Below are positions 16,751-25,195 of a stretch of DNA of 64,000 nucleotides, piece after piece; the first letter of the stretch is position 1, and each line of letters opens with the position of its first letter. The stretch covers positions 5,890,001 through 5,954,000 of the forward strand of contig NZ_JACHMO010000001.1 of NCBI RefSeq assembly GCF_014205015.1, given 5' to 3'. Made by a program: the position numbers and the translations under genes. Source of the DNA: Saccharothrix ecbatanensis. GTDB lineage: Bacteria > Actinomycetota > Actinomycetes > Mycobacteriales > Pseudonocardiaceae. The notes below the pieces were generated by a model. The model was not told the DNA's origin. It did not search any database and saw nothing but the letters and a program-made list of their open reading frames with translations.

Positions 16751-17971
16751 TCAGTCCTTTCCAGACCCCACCGAAGTGGACACGAGTTCCCGTGCCCGCG
16801 CCCGGGCCCAATCCTCCGCCGCGAGCACCTCGGCGACGTCGACCGGCTCACGCGCCCAGCCGTCCGCCTCCTGAAGCACCCGTTCGACAGTGTCCACGAT
16901 GGAGGTGAACGCCGCGCCGCCGCCGAGGAAGACCGCGACCGCCTCCTCGTTCGCCGCGTTGTACACCGCCGGGAGGCAGCCCCCGCCGGAACCGGCCTGC
17001 CTGGCGAGCCGCACCGCCGGGAACGTCTCGTCGTCCAGCGGCTCGAACGTCCACGCCGTGGCCACGTCGAAAGTACACGCGGAAGCGGCGGCGGGAACGC
17101 GGTCGGGCCAGCCGAGGGCCAGCGCGATCGGCAGCTTCATGTCCGGCGGGCTGGCCTGGGCGAGCGTGGAGCCGTCGGTGAAGGTGACCATCGAGTGCAC
17201 GATCGACTGCGGGTGCACCACCACGTCGATGCGGTCGTAGGGCACGTCGAACAGCAGCTTCGCCTCGATCAGCTCCAGCCCCTTGTTGACCAGGGTGGAC
17301 GAGTTGATCGTGATGACCGGGCCCATGGACCAGGTCGGGTGCGCCATGGCCTCGCGCGCGGTGACGCCGGCGAGTTCGGCGCGGGTGCGACCGCGGAACG
17401 GGCCGCCGGACGCCGTCAGGACGAGCTTGGCGACCTCCTCGGCCCGACCGCCGCGCAGGCACTGGGCGAGCGCCGAGTGCTCGGAGTCCACCGGCACGAT
17501 CTGGCCGGGCGCGGCGGCCTTGAGCACCAGCGGACCGCCCGCGATCAGCGATTCCTTGTTCGCCAGTGCGAGCGTCGCGCCGCTCTTGAGGGCGTGCAGC
17601 GTCGGCGCCAGGCCGATGGACCCGGTGATGCCGTTGAGCACCACGTCCGCGGGGGTGGAGTCGACCAGGTCGGTCATCGCGGTGGGGCCGGCCAGGATGC
17701 GCGGCAACTTGAACGCGCCCTGCGCGTAGCCGCGCCGCTGCGCCTCGGCGTAGAGGGCGAGCGTGACGTCCTCGACCGCGGTGGCCCGGGCCACGGCGAC
17801 GGCCTCGGCCCCGAACTCGACGGCCTGGGCGGCGAGGGTCGCGGGATCGGCGCCGCCCGCGGCCAGTCCGACCACGGTGAAGCGGTCGCGGTTGGCGGCG
17901 ATGACGTCGAGGGCCTGGGTGCCGACGGATCCCGTGGAACCGAGGACCAGAACCGTGCGTGGTGTGCTCAT
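16751..17971 (-). CDS. dxr: 1-deoxy-D-xylulose-5-phosphate reductoisomerase
   Basis: NADPH- and divalent-metal-dependent enzyme of the MEP pathway making 2-C-methyl-D-erythritol 4-phosphate. The ATG at 17971 gives 406 residues starting [17 protein letters not shown], a Rossmann NADPH motif. Metal-binding and substrate motifs include [12 protein letters not shown] and [11 protein letters not shown], and the flexible loop has NGITGSIG. The reading frame stays open 36 codons upstream without homology. It heads the dxr - rip1 - ispG series. An intergenic region of about 156 bp separates it from the divergent stress protein gene. Confidence 0.96.
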   Translation of the reverse strand: MSTPRTVLVLGSTGSVGTQALDVIAANRDRFTVVGLAAGGADPATLAAQAVEFGAEAVAVARATAVEDVTLALYAEAQRRGYAQGAFKLPRILAGPTAMTDLVDSTPADVVLNGITGSIGLAPTLHALKSGATLALANKESLIAGGPLVLKAAAPGQIVPVDSEHSALAQCLRGGRAEEVAKLVLTASGGPFRGRTRAELAGVTAREAMAHPTWSMGPVITINSSTLVNKGLELIEAKLLFDVPYDRIDVVVHPQSIVHSMVTFTDGSTLAQASPPDMKLPIALALGWPDRVPAAASACTFDVATAWTFEPLDDETFPAVRLARQAGSGGGCLPAVYNAANEEAVAVFLGGGAAFTSIVDTVERVLQEADGWAREPVDVAEVLAAEDWARARARELVSTSVGSGKD

Positions 17972-18127
17972 CACAGCCCATTGTTCCGGACGGAACCTGA
18001 CAGCACTCACAGCGGTACTCGGGTAACGGAACGATAACGAGCGAGTGATGTCACCCGAACGTGGGCACTCCCTGATCAAGAGCCACGACGGATCAGCCCG
18101 TCGCGGCCATCAGGAAGGAGAGCCCCC

Positions 18128-18394
18128 GTGGGCATCTTGGGTTGGATCGTCCTCGGCCTCATCGCGGGTGCCATCGCCAAGGCCATCATGCCAGGTCGGG
18201 ACCCCGGCGGCATCATCATCACGATGCTGCTCGGCATTGTCGGCGCGGTCATCGGCGGGTTCGTCGGGCGGGCGATCTTCAATTCCGACATCAGCTCGTT
18301 CTTCGACCTGAGCACCTGGCTGCTCGCCATCCTCGGCTCGCTCATCGTGCTGGGGATCTACCGCATGGTGACGGGCAGCCGAGCCAGGGCGTAA
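18128..18394 (+). CDS. GlsB/YeaQ/YmgE family stress-response membrane protein
   Basis: Small integral membrane protein of 88 residues (transglycosylase-associated protein family), with three hydrophobic segments: GWIVLGLIAGAIAKAI, then GIIITMLLGIVGAVIGGFVGR, then the C-terminal LLAILGSLIVLGIYRM. The family motif is the G-x-x-A-K-x-(L/I)-x-P-G at residues 14-23. Function is unknown; relatives are often induced by general stress. AAGGAGAG lies 6-8 bases before the start. GGGTAA at 18021-18026 could be part of an alternative-sigma promoter, but I see no confident -35. A strong hairpin follows the gene. Confidence 0.88.
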   Translation: MGILGWIVLGLIAGAIAKAIMPGRDPGGIIITMLLGIVGAVIGGFVGRAIFNSDISSFFDLSTWLLAILGSLIVLGIYRMVTGSRARA

Positions 18395-18422
18395 CGCCTC
18401 TCGACATTCCGGAACCATTCCC

Positions 18423-18458
18423 GGAGTGCCCCCGCTGATCCGCCGGCGGGGGCACTCC
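18423..18458. terminator. Bidirectional hairpin terminator
   Basis: Perfect 13-bp inverted repeat GGAGTGCCCCCGC (18423-18435) / GCGGGGGCACTCC (18446-18458) with a 10-base loop. It lies between the convergent GlsB-like gene and the response regulator gene and can serve both. Confidence 0.8.
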
Positions 18459-18484
18459 CCTGTCCGCCCCCTGTGTTCGAACCC

Positions 18485-19141
18485 CTACGGCCTGGGATTC
18501 AGCCCGGCGTCACGTGCCAGCAGGGCCGCCTGGACCCTGTTGGTGAGCCCCAGCTTCGCCAGCAGCCTGCTCACGTAGGTCTTCACGGTCGCCTCGCTCA
18601 TGTGCAGCCGCAGGCCGACGTCCGCGTTCGACATGCCGAGCCCGAGCAGCGCCAGCACCTCGACCTCACGTTCCGTGAGCCCTTCGACCTGGCGCATCGC
18701 CTCCTGGCGGCGAGGTTGCCCCACTTGGGCGACCATCCCCACCACCCGGCTGGTCACCATCGGTGACAGGTACGCCTCCCCCGCGTGCACCGCACGCACC
18801 GCGCGCAGCAGCTCCTCGGGGGCCGAGTCCTTGAGCAGGAACCCGGCCGCGCCGTCGGAGAGCGCCCGGACGATGTTGTCGTCCTCGCCGAAGGTGGTCA
18901 GCATCACGACCCGCACCGACGGCGCGACGGACTTCAGCTCACGGGCCGCCGCCAGCCCGTCCAGGCGCGGCATCCGGATGTCGAGCACGGCCACGTCCAC
19001 CCGCCGTTCGAGGGCGATGCGCACGGCTTCCCGCCCGTCACCGGCCTCGGCGACCAGGTCGATGTCGTCGGCGGTGCCGAGGATGGCCTTGATTCCCGCG
19101 CGCATCAGCGGCTCGTCGTCGGCGATGAGGACCCGGATCAC
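18485..19141 (-). CDS. NarL/FixJ-type response regulator
   Basis: Cytosolic transcription factor of 218 residues. The receiver domain has Asp8-Asp9, the phospho-acceptor Asp54 in VLDIRMPRLDG and a late Lys in FLLKDSAP. A C-terminal LuxR helix-turn-helix follows (LTEREVEVLALLGLGMSNADVGLRLHMSEATVKTYVSRLLAKLGL). The GTG at 19141 is preferred because GGGG lies eight bases upstream; the GTG at 19147 overlaps the kinase stop as GTGA but leaves only two bases to that site. It is co-transcribed with and coupled to the kinase at 19144. Confidence 0.92.
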   Translation of the reverse strand: MIRVLIADDEPLMRAGIKAILGTADDIDLVAEAGDGREAVRIALERRVDVAVLDIRMPRLDGLAAARELKSVAPSVRVVMLTTFGEDDNIVRALSDGAAGFLLKDSAPEELLRAVRAVHAGEAYLSPMVTSRVVGMVAQVGQPRRQEAMRQVEGLTEREVEVLALLGLGMSNADVGLRLHMSEATVKTYVSRLLAKLGLTNRVQAALLARDAGLNPRP

Positions 19142-19143
19142 GT

Positions 19144-20778
19144 TCACATCCCCTGCAAGTGGGTGGACTTCTCGACGAGCTTGCCGTCCTTGAAGCAGAA
19201 CCGCACGATCTTGGTCGCCCGCGAGGAGTAGGTCTGCTTGTCGGCCACGCGGTACTCGCACCTCGACCCGGCTGGTTCCGGTTTGGAATCGGACTTGATG
19301 TCGCCCAGCGGCGGCTCGGCGCCGCCCGGGAGCCGCCCCATCACCTCGGCCTCCGACTGCCCGACCGACACCGAGTCGTACAACTCGTCGGACACCACTT
19401 TGGTGACGGGCTGTGTGCCGAGCCACGTGTAGCCGCCGACGACCACGACCACCACGATCCCGGCCAGCAGGATCGAGCCGACGCCCGCCCACTTGCGGAT
19501 GCCGGTGGGCTTGGCCGGTTCGGGCGGCTCTTCGTCGAACGGCTCGTCGCCCGCCGCGGCGGTCTCCTCGTACGGCAGCACGGCGGCGATCCGGTAGCCG
19601 CCGGTGGGCAGTTCGCCGACGTGCAGCATGCCGCCCGCGAGCCGGACCCGTTCACCCAGGCCGATCAGGCCGAACCCGGCTCCCTTGGGCAGCTTGACCC
19701 GCGGCGGGTTGTTGCGGACCTCCACCACCAGGGCGTCCGGCTCGTACTTGACGGTGACCTGGACGCTCGCGCCAGGGGCGTGCTTGTTGGCGTTGGTGAG
19801 GCCTTCCTGGGCGATGCGGTAGGCGGCGTGGCTGACCTTCACGGGCAGCGGCACGGGTTGGCCGCCGCGGACCAGGCTCACCCGCACACCCGCCCGGCGC
19901 GCGCCGTCGACCAGCTCGTCGACCGCGTCCACGGTGCGCCGCACCTGGTCTTCCTCGGGCTCCTCGTCACGTCGCAGCACGCCGATGACGCCGCGCAGTT
20001 CCTCCATCGCGGTGAGGGCGGCGCTGCGCAACACCTGCACCGCTTCGCGCTGGCGGTCCTCCAGGCCGGGGTCCAGCGACAACGCGCCCGCGTGCACGGA
20101 GATGAGGCTGAGCCGGTGACCGAGGCTGTCGTGCATGTCCTGGGCGATCCGGTTGCGCTCGCGCAGCCGCACCTGGCGCGACACCATCCGCCGCTCGCGC
20201 TCCACCCGTTCCTCGCGTTCCTGGAGCGCCGCGACCAGCGCGTTGCGTTGCGCGGCGTACCTGCCGATCAGGAACGGGAGGGCGATGACCATGCCGTAGA
20301 CGGTGAGCATCACCCAGGAGCCGAACGGGCCGGACAGGCCGGGGCTGGACACGTCCCAGGCGATCATGTGGAGGGCGAGGGCGAGGACGGCGGTGCGCAG
20401 CGCCCGCTGCCACGGTTCGATCCGGTAGCCGGCGGCGTAGGAGAGCATGACGACCATCGCGATGCCGCCGTGCTCGGAGCTGAAGACGACCCACGTGCCG
20501 AGCAGCAGGGCGAGTGCCGGGAACAGCAGTCGGGCCAGGTAGAGGGCCACGTAGCCGGCTCCGACGACCACCAGCAGCCAGCCCGACAGGCGCCAGTCGC
20601 CGACGATCAAGCCGGGGAAGACGTCGAGGCAGAGGAGGACGAGGACCGCCAGCACCTCGCGCCCCACCCGCCAGAGCGTGATCCGGCCGAGGCGTTCGGC
20701 GTGGGTGCGCAGGAATGCGGCGGGCGCCTCCCGGAGGTCCGGCAGGACGGGCCGGAGCCGCTGAACGACAGACGTCAC
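19144..20778 (-). CDS. NarL-type sensor histidine kinase with extra C-terminal membrane segment and extracytoplasmic domain
   Basis: Membrane sensor kinase of about 544 residues. The N-terminal half has several hydrophobic segments (about residues 30-175). A HisKA_3 box follows (AQDMHDSLGHRL, phospho-His near residue 215), then a HATPase_c domain (about 310-405) with QEGLTNANKHAP and GAGFGLIGLGERV. Unlike a normal NarL-type kinase, a second hydrophobic segment (SILLAGIVVVVVVGGYTWL, about 430-450) and about 90 further residues follow, with a YDSVSVGQSEAEVMGRLP stretch reminiscent of SmpA/OmlA-like folds and two cysteines. The GTG at 20778 is chosen; TAACGT eight bases upstream could give a leaderless message. 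The partner regulator overlaps its stop. Confidence 0.88.
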   Translation of the reverse strand: MTSVVQRLRPVLPDLREAPAAFLRTHAERLGRITLWRVGREVLAVLVLLCLDVFPGLIVGDWRLSGWLLVVVGAGYVALYLARLLFPALALLLGTWVVFSSEHGGIAMVVMLSYAAGYRIEPWQRALRTAVLALALHMIAWDVSSPGLSGPFGSWVMLTVYGMVIALPFLIGRYAAQRNALVAALQEREERVERERRMVSRQVRLRERNRIAQDMHDSLGHRLSLISVHAGALSLDPGLEDRQREAVQVLRSAALTAMEELRGVIGVLRRDEEPEEDQVRRTVDAVDELVDGARRAGVRVSLVRGGQPVPLPVKVSHAAYRIAQEGLTNANKHAPGASVQVTVKYEPDALVVEVRNNPPRVKLPKGAGFGLIGLGERVRLAGGMLHVGELPTGGYRIAAVLPYEETAAAGDEPFDEEPPEPAKPTGIRKWAGVGSILLAGIVVVVVVGGYTWLGTQPVTKVVSDELYDSVSVGQSEAEVMGRLPGGAEPPLGDIKSDSKPEPAGSRCEYRVADKQTYSSRATKIVRFCFKDGKLVEKSTHLQGM

Positions 20779-20960
20779 GGGCGACAACGTTAAAGAATCC
20801 CCTGGTCGCCGGCCGCGTTCATTGGTCTCGAACGTTCCCGACGAAAGTTGACGCAGGTCGGGCGGGCGAAGTGCCGCGCACCTCACGTCCGAGGTCGCGC
20901 GGGCGTGTGCGACGATGACCGGCGTAGGTGAACATGATCGGGCAGGAAGGTCGTGCGGCT

Positions 20961-21218
20961 GTGTCTTCGTCCTCGGAACTGGCCAAGCGTCGGGCGGTAG
21001 ACCCCCACGAGGAGCCGTCGGCCGAGTGGGGTTGGCACGGCGGGTTCCCCAAGGGCATCAAGATCGCCGGCTGGCTGTCGACCCTGGGTGTCTTCTCCCT
21101 GCTGATCGGCAACCACCAGGGCCGCACCGAAGACCTCTGGGTCGTCCTCACCGGCATCACCATGGCCGCCCTCCTGGTCTGGGACCAGGTCCGCAGCCGC
21201 ACCTCCTGGCGCCGCTGA
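20961..21218 (+). CDS. DUF2631 small membrane protein
   Basis: Small actinobacterial membrane protein of about 85 residues and unknown function. The family signature PSAEWGWHGG is near residues 16-25, followed by two hydrophobic segments (IAGWLSTLGVFSLLIGNH and LWVVLTGITMAALLVW) and a basic tail. The GTG at 20961 has GGAAGG ten bases upstream; in-frame GTG 20928 and ATG 20934 would extend it by 9-11 residues and cannot be excluded. M. tuberculosis carries a comparable gene between dxr and rlmN. It is divergent from the sensor kinase gene. Confidence 0.75.
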   Translation: MSSSSELAKRRAVDPHEEPSAEWGWHGGFPKGIKIAGWLSTLGVFSLLIGNHQGRTEDLWVVLTGITMAALLVWDQVRSRTSWRR

Positions 21219-21234
21219 GCACCGGGGTGCCCGG

Positions 21235-21353
21235 CTAAGCCGGCACCCACCCGATCCGGAACTCCACCGGCTTGCCTTCGCAACTCGCCCTGAGCGACTC
21301 GAAGTGGTGCCCGCCCATGTTGCAGCGGTAGAGCGGCGGTGTCGGCGGGCCGC
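21235..21353 (-). pseudogene. Orphan C-terminal fragment of a secreted repeat-type protein
   Basis: Directly after the rlmN stop, in another frame, about 38 codons read PPTPPLYRCNMGGHHFESLRAS, then CEGKPVEFRIGWVPA and TAG. This looks like the closing motif of secreted actinomycete proteins (LYRC...HF.S...CEG...LGW). No start, ribosome site or upstream domain is present apart from a possible ATG inside it, so it is most simply a remnant. Family resemblance is from memory and not checked. Confidence 0.4.
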
Positions 21354-22460
21354 TCAGCCCTCGGCGGCTAGCTGGCCGCAGGCGGCGGCGATTTCCTGGC
21401 CTCGGGTGTCGCGGACGGTGCAGGCCACGCCCTGGTCGTTGACCCGGCGGACGAACTCGCGCTCCACGGGCTTCGGCGACGCGTCCCACTTCGAGCCCGG
21501 CGTCGGGTTCAGCGGGATGACGTTGACGTGGACCAACTGGCCCAGGTACCGGCGCAGCAGCTTGCCGAGCATGTCCGCGCGCCACGGCTGGTCGTTGATG
21601 TCGCGGATCAGGGCGTACTCGATCGACACCCGACGGCCGGTCTTGTCCGCGTAACCCCGCGCCGCCTCCATGACCTCGGAGACCTTCCACCGGGTGTTGA
21701 CCGGCACGAGCGTGTCGCGCAGCTCGTCGTCCGGCGTGTGCAGCGACACGGCCAGCCGCACCTGGAGGTTCTCCTCGGTCAGCTTCCGGATCGCCGGCAC
21801 CAGACCCACCGTCGACACCGTCACCGAACGCTGCGAGATCCCCAACCCGTCCGGCGCCGGGTCGCAGATCCGGTGCACCGCGTCGACCACGCGACGGTAG
21901 TTCGCCAGCGGCTCGCCCATGCCCATGAACACGATGTTGGACAACCGCCCCGGCCCACCGGGCAGCTCGCCGTCACGCATGGCCGCCGCACCGCGCCGCA
22001 CCTGGTCCACGATCTCCGCCGTGGACAGGTTCCGGGTCAGCCCACCCTGGCCGGTCGCGCAGAACGGACACGCCATCCCGCAACCCGCCTGCGACGAGAT
22101 GCACAGCGTCGCCCGGTCGGGATAGCGCATCAGGACGCTCTCGACCAACGTCCCGTCGTGCGCGCGCAGCAACGTCTTGCGCGTCGTGCCGGCATCGGCC
22201 TCGACGCTGCGCAGCTCCGTCCACAACGGCGGCATGAGGTCGGCGACCAGGCGGTCCCGGGTGGCGGCAGGGATGTCGGTCATCGCGTCCGGATCGACGG
22301 TCAGCCGGCCGAAGTAGTGGTTCGACAGCTGCGCCGCGCGGAACGGCTTCTCACCGAGCGCGGCGACCGCCTCTCGACGCTGGTCGGCGGAGAGGTCGGC
22401 GAGGTGGCGCGGCGGCAGACCGCGCTTGGGCGCGTCGAAAACAAGGGGGAGGGCAGTCAT
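21354..22460 (-). CDS. rlmN: 23S rRNA (adenine2503-C2)-methyltransferase RlmN
   Basis: Radical-SAM enzyme that methylates A2503 of 23S rRNA and A37 of some tRNAs. 368 residues from the ATG at 22460. The 4Fe-4S site is CGMACPFC (three cysteines), with [10 protein letters not shown] as the family glycine/Met motif. The mechanistic C-terminal cysteine lies in the [21 protein letters not shown] stretch. In-frame sequence upstream of the ATG (MPWSDVVRG...) lacks homology. Its neighbours rightward (cdsA, frr, pyrH) match the usual actinobacterial order, with PadR, reductase, methyltransferase and VOC genes inserted. Confidence 0.96.
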   Translation of the reverse strand: MTALPLVFDAPKRGLPPRHLADLSADQRREAVAALGEKPFRAAQLSNHYFGRLTVDPDAMTDIPAATRDRLVADLMPPLWTELRSVEADAGTTRKTLLRAHDGTLVESVLMRYPDRATLCISSQAGCGMACPFCATGQGGLTRNLSTAEIVDQVRRGAAAMRDGELPGGPGRLSNIVFMGMGEPLANYRRVVDAVHRICDPAPDGLGISQRSVTVSTVGLVPAIRKLTEENLQVRLAVSLHTPDDELRDTLVPVNTRWKVSEVMEAARGYADKTGRRVSIEYALIRDINDQPWRADMLGKLLRRYLGQLVHVNVIPLNPTPGSKWDASPKPVEREFVRRVNDQGVACTVRDTRGQEIAAACGQLAAEG

Positions 22461-22544
22461 AGCACCGTCCAGTGTCCCACGGCCACGGACCACGTCCGAC
22501 CACGGCATGAGTGTGCGACGCCACCCCCGCGACCCACATCACCG

Positions 22545-22573
22545 TTGCATCGCGATACGTTCCGATATATCGT
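22545..22573 (+). promoter_or_regulatory. padR promoter with overlapping palindrome
   Basis: TTGCAT (22545-22550), a 17-bp spacer and TATCGT (22568-22573) form a good promoter for the PadR gene. CGATATATCG (22563-22572) is a perfect 10-bp palindrome over the -10, with a related CGATACG nine bases upstream. PadR regulators commonly repress their own promoter through such AT-centred palindromes. Confidence 0.6.
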
Positions 22574-22610
22574 CGACATGTCACAACCGATCGACAAGAG
22601 GAGTACAGCG

Positions 22611-23279
22611 ATGTTCTTCCCAGGACATGGCCCGCACGGGCACAGGCACCACCGCGAGCACGGCTTCGGTGAACCGGGACGCGGCTTCGGCGGCGGTTTC
22701 GGTCGGGGCGGCCCGTTCCACGGTCCCCCGATGGTGCCGCCGATGCCCCCCGAGCCGCCCGGATTCCCAGGTCGCGGCAGGGGTCGGGGCGGGGGCCGGG
22801 GCGGGGGCGGCAGGCAGCGCAAGGGCAACGTCCGCGCGGCGATCCTCACGCTGCTGGCCGAACGCCCCATGCACGGCTACGAGATGATCCAGGAGATCTC
22901 CGGCCGCACGGACGGGCTCTGGCGGCCCAGCCCCGGGTCGGTCTACCCGACCCTCCAGATGCTCGCCGACGAAGGCCTGGTCGCCTCGACCGACGAGGCG
23001 GGCGGCAAGAAGTTGTTCACGCTGACCGAGACCGGTCAGGCGGAAGCGGCGAAGCTCCAGGGCGTGCCGCCGTGGCAGCAGGTCACCGACGACCTCGACA
23101 CGCACGCCGCGAAACTGCGCACGGCAGCACGCCACCTCGGTGCGGCGATGCAGCAGATGGCCCACGCGGGCACGCGTGAGCAGCAGGCGCGGGCCGTCGA
23201 AGTCCTCAGTGAGGCCCGACGCAAGCTCTACGCCATCCTCGGTGAGCTCGACGTCGAGGAAGACGACCCGGAAGAGTGA
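22611..23279 (+). CDS. PadR family transcriptional regulator
   Basis: Regulator of 222 residues. A winged helix of the PadR type spans about residues 72-155: VRAAILTLLAERPMHGYEMIQEI, then WRPSPGSVYPTLQMLADEGLV and the wing LFTLTETGQAEA. A C-terminal helical dimerisation region ends in DVEEDDPEE. The N-terminus is unusual: a His-rich stretch (HGPHGHRHHREHG, about residues 6-18) then a Gly/Arg/Pro-rich linker; it could bind metal, but that is inference. The ATG at 22611 has AGAGGAG eight bases upstream. It is followed by a degenerate tandem repeat and by a convergent reductase gene. No efflux gene, the usual PadR target, is adjacent. Confidence 0.9.
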   Translation: MFFPGHGPHGHRHHREHGFGEPGRGFGGGFGRGGPFHGPPMVPPMPPEPPGFPGRGRGRGGGRGGGGRQRKGNVRAAILTLLAERPMHGYEMIQEISGRTDGLWRPSPGSVYPTLQMLADEGLVASTDEAGGKKLFTLTETGQAEAAKLQGVPPWQQVTDDLDTHAAKLRTAARHLGAAMQQMAHAGTREQQARAVEVLSEARRKLYAILGELDVEEDDPEE

Positions 23280-23395
23280 ACCTCCGGCGGTCCAACCACC
23301 AGCAGTCGAACCACCGGCGGTGAACTACCAGCAGTCGAACCACCGGCAGTCGAACCACCGGCGGGTGGATCACCAGCGGTGATCTACCAGCGGTC
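23280..23395. repeat. Degenerate 14-16-bp tandem repeat
   Basis: About seven units of the form ACCACC(A/G)GC(A/G)GTCGA follow the padR stop and run into the last codons of the convergent aldo/keto reductase gene. Units vary (CCAGCAGTCG, CCGGCGGTGA, CCAGCGGTGA). No hairpin or coding role is evident. Confidence 0.7.
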
Positions 23396-24367
23396 GTGGA
23401 CCAGCGGGCGGATCAGCGAGTCGTACACCGCGCGCACCTCGTCCTGAGCCGACGCCGACAACGGCGCGAGGTCGGCGGCGGCCGAGTTGGCACGAGCCTG
23501 CTCGGCGTTGCGCGCGCCGGGGATGACGACGGTGACGCCCGGCTGGTCCACGATCCACCGCAGCGCGAACTGCGCCATGGTCGCCCCGGCGGGCACGAGG
23601 GCACGCAGCCGCTCCACCGCCTCCAGGCCGACCTCGAACGGCACGCCGGAGAACGTCTCGCCGACGTCGAACGCGTCACCGTTGCGGTTGTAGTTGCGGT
23701 GGTCGTCGGCCCCGAACGTGGTCGACGCGGTGTACTTGCCGGACAGCAGTCCCGAGGCGAGCGGAACGCGGGCGATGATCGCCACGTCCGCCTCCGCCGC
23801 CGCGGGCAGCACCCGCTCCAACGGCTTGAGCCGCAACGCGTTCAGGATGATCTGGACGCTCGCCACACCCGGTCGGGCGATGGCGGTCAGCGCCTCCTCG
23901 ACCGTCTCCACGCTCACGCCGTACGCGGCGATCCGCTTGGCCTGCACCATCTCGTCCAGCGTGTCGAACACCTCGTCGGTCGAGTAGACCGACGTCGGCG
24001 GGCAGTGCAGCTGCACCAGGTCGAGCGTGTCCACGCCGAGGTTGGCGCGCGACCGGTCGTTCCAGGCCAGGAAGTTGTCGCGGTTGTAGTTCTCCGGCGT
24101 CTGCTCGACCCGGCGGCCCATCTTGGTGGCCACCGTGATGCCGGCGTCGCCGCGCTCGCGCAGGAACTTGCCGACCAGCGTCTCGCTGCGGCCGTCGCCG
24201 TACACGTCGGCGGTGTCGAAGAAGTTCACGCCGGTGTCCGCGGCGGCGTGCAGCACCGCCAGCGCGTCGGACTCCTCGACCTGGCCCCAGTCCGCGCCGA
24301 GTTGCCAGCAGCCGAGACCCACGACGCCGACCTGCCGACCCAACCTGCCCGCGTTCCTGTTCTCCAC
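23384..24367 (-). CDS. Aldo/keto reductase
   Basis: NADPH-dependent oxidoreductase with a TIM-barrel fold, 327 residues. The catalytic tetrad is visible: Asp and Tyr in FFDTADVYGDGRSE, Lys in VATKMG and His in LVQLHCPP. The cofactor-binding end is typical (QPGVTVVIPGARNAEQ). It belongs to the YghZ/YajO-like general aldehyde or sugar reductases by pattern. Substrate is unknown. The last codons lie inside the tandem repeat downstream of padR, so the C-terminus (LIRPLVHDRW) may have been shaped by repeat expansion. The methyltransferase gene upstream is on the same strand, 24 bp away. Confidence 0.9.
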   Translation of the reverse strand: MENRNAGRLGRQVGVVGLGCWQLGADWGQVEESDALAVLHAAADTGVNFFDTADVYGDGRSETLVGKFLRERGDAGITVATKMGRRVEQTPENYNRDNFLAWNDRSRANLGVDTLDLVQLHCPPTSVYSTDEVFDTLDEMVQAKRIAAYGVSVETVEEALTAIARPGVASVQIILNALRLKPLERVLPAAAEADVAIIARVPLASGLLSGKYTASTTFGADDHRNYNRNGDAFDVGETFSGVPFEVGLEAVERLRALVPAGATMAQFALRWIVDQPGVTVVIPGARNAEQARANSAAADLAPLSASAQDEVRAVYDSLIRPLVHDRW

Positions 24368-24391
24368 GTGCCGAATCCTAGGCGAGCGCTT

Positions 24392-25138
24392 TCACGGCAG
24401 CACAATCCCGGCCGGCTTGCGTCTCACGTGCACGCGGTAGCCGACCTCGAACGACAGGCCGGGCGTGCACGCGATGGCCTTCTCCGCGACCGCTTTCGAG
24501 AACTCGATGCGCAACACGGCTTCCAGGTCCTCGCGGCGGTCGAACCGCCAGAGCGCGCGCACGCGACGCATCGAGAACCCCTCGGCGGTGAAGAAGCCCT
24601 CCACGGCCACGGGGTTGTAGCGGGGCTCGTCGGCGCACAACCACGGCCCGTACGGCTCCGCGAACCCGTCGAGGTCCACGATCGCCAGCGTGCCGCCCGG
24701 ACGCAGCACCCGGTCCGCCTCACGCATGCCCGGCTCACACCCCGGGCCGAAGAAGTACGCCGTGCGCGCGTGCACCAGGTCCGCACTCGCGTCGCCCAGC
24801 GGAAGGCGTTGCGCCGGCCCAGCCACCGCCTCCGCGTTCGGCAGGTCCGCCACCCGCCCACGAGCACGCCGCACCAACGGCGGGTGCGGCTCGACACCCG
24901 TCACCGAACGCGCCGTCCGGGCGAACTCGGGCAGGTGGAACCCGTCGCCACAGCCGACGTCCACCACGTCACGCCCGGCCCAGTCGCACTCCTCGCGCAG
25001 CGCGCTCCAGATGGCGCCGTCGGCGTCCTGCGCCCGGTTCTCGATCTCGTAGATCTCCGGCCAGTGCCAGATGTTCGGGCTCGGCAGCACGTCGACCGGC
25101 CGGATGGCGGCCAACGCGGCGCGGACGAATCCCTTCAC
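24392..25138 (-). CDS. Class I SAM-dependent methyltransferase
   Basis: Predicted small-molecule methyltransferase of 248 residues. Motif I is VVDVGCGDGFHLPEF, motif II is TGVEPHPPLV and a post-motif loop is DASADLVHARTAYFFG, as in the ubiE/Methyltransf_11 group. The C-terminal strand pair is FEVGYRVHVRRKP. The GTG at 25138 is chosen as the first start after the divergent region; the longer open frame to 25915 is antisense to the VOC gene. It runs into the reductase gene on the same strand. The substrate is unknown. Confidence 0.85.
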   Translation of the reverse strand: MKGFVRAALAAIRPVDVLPSPNIWHWPEIYEIENRAQDADGAIWSALREECDWAGRDVVDVGCGDGFHLPEFARTARSVTGVEPHPPLVRRARGRVADLPNAEAVAGPAQRLPLGDASADLVHARTAYFFGPGCEPGMREADRVLRPGGTLAIVDLDGFAEPYGPWLCADEPRYNPVAVEGFFTAEGFSMRRVRALWRFDRREDLEAVLRIEFSKAVAEKAIACTPGLSFEVGYRVHVRRKPAGIVLP

Positions 25139-25195
25139 GCGACGACTGTAGAGCCGTAGCGTGATCGAATAGGAGCGGCTTGCAGGAGGTACACG

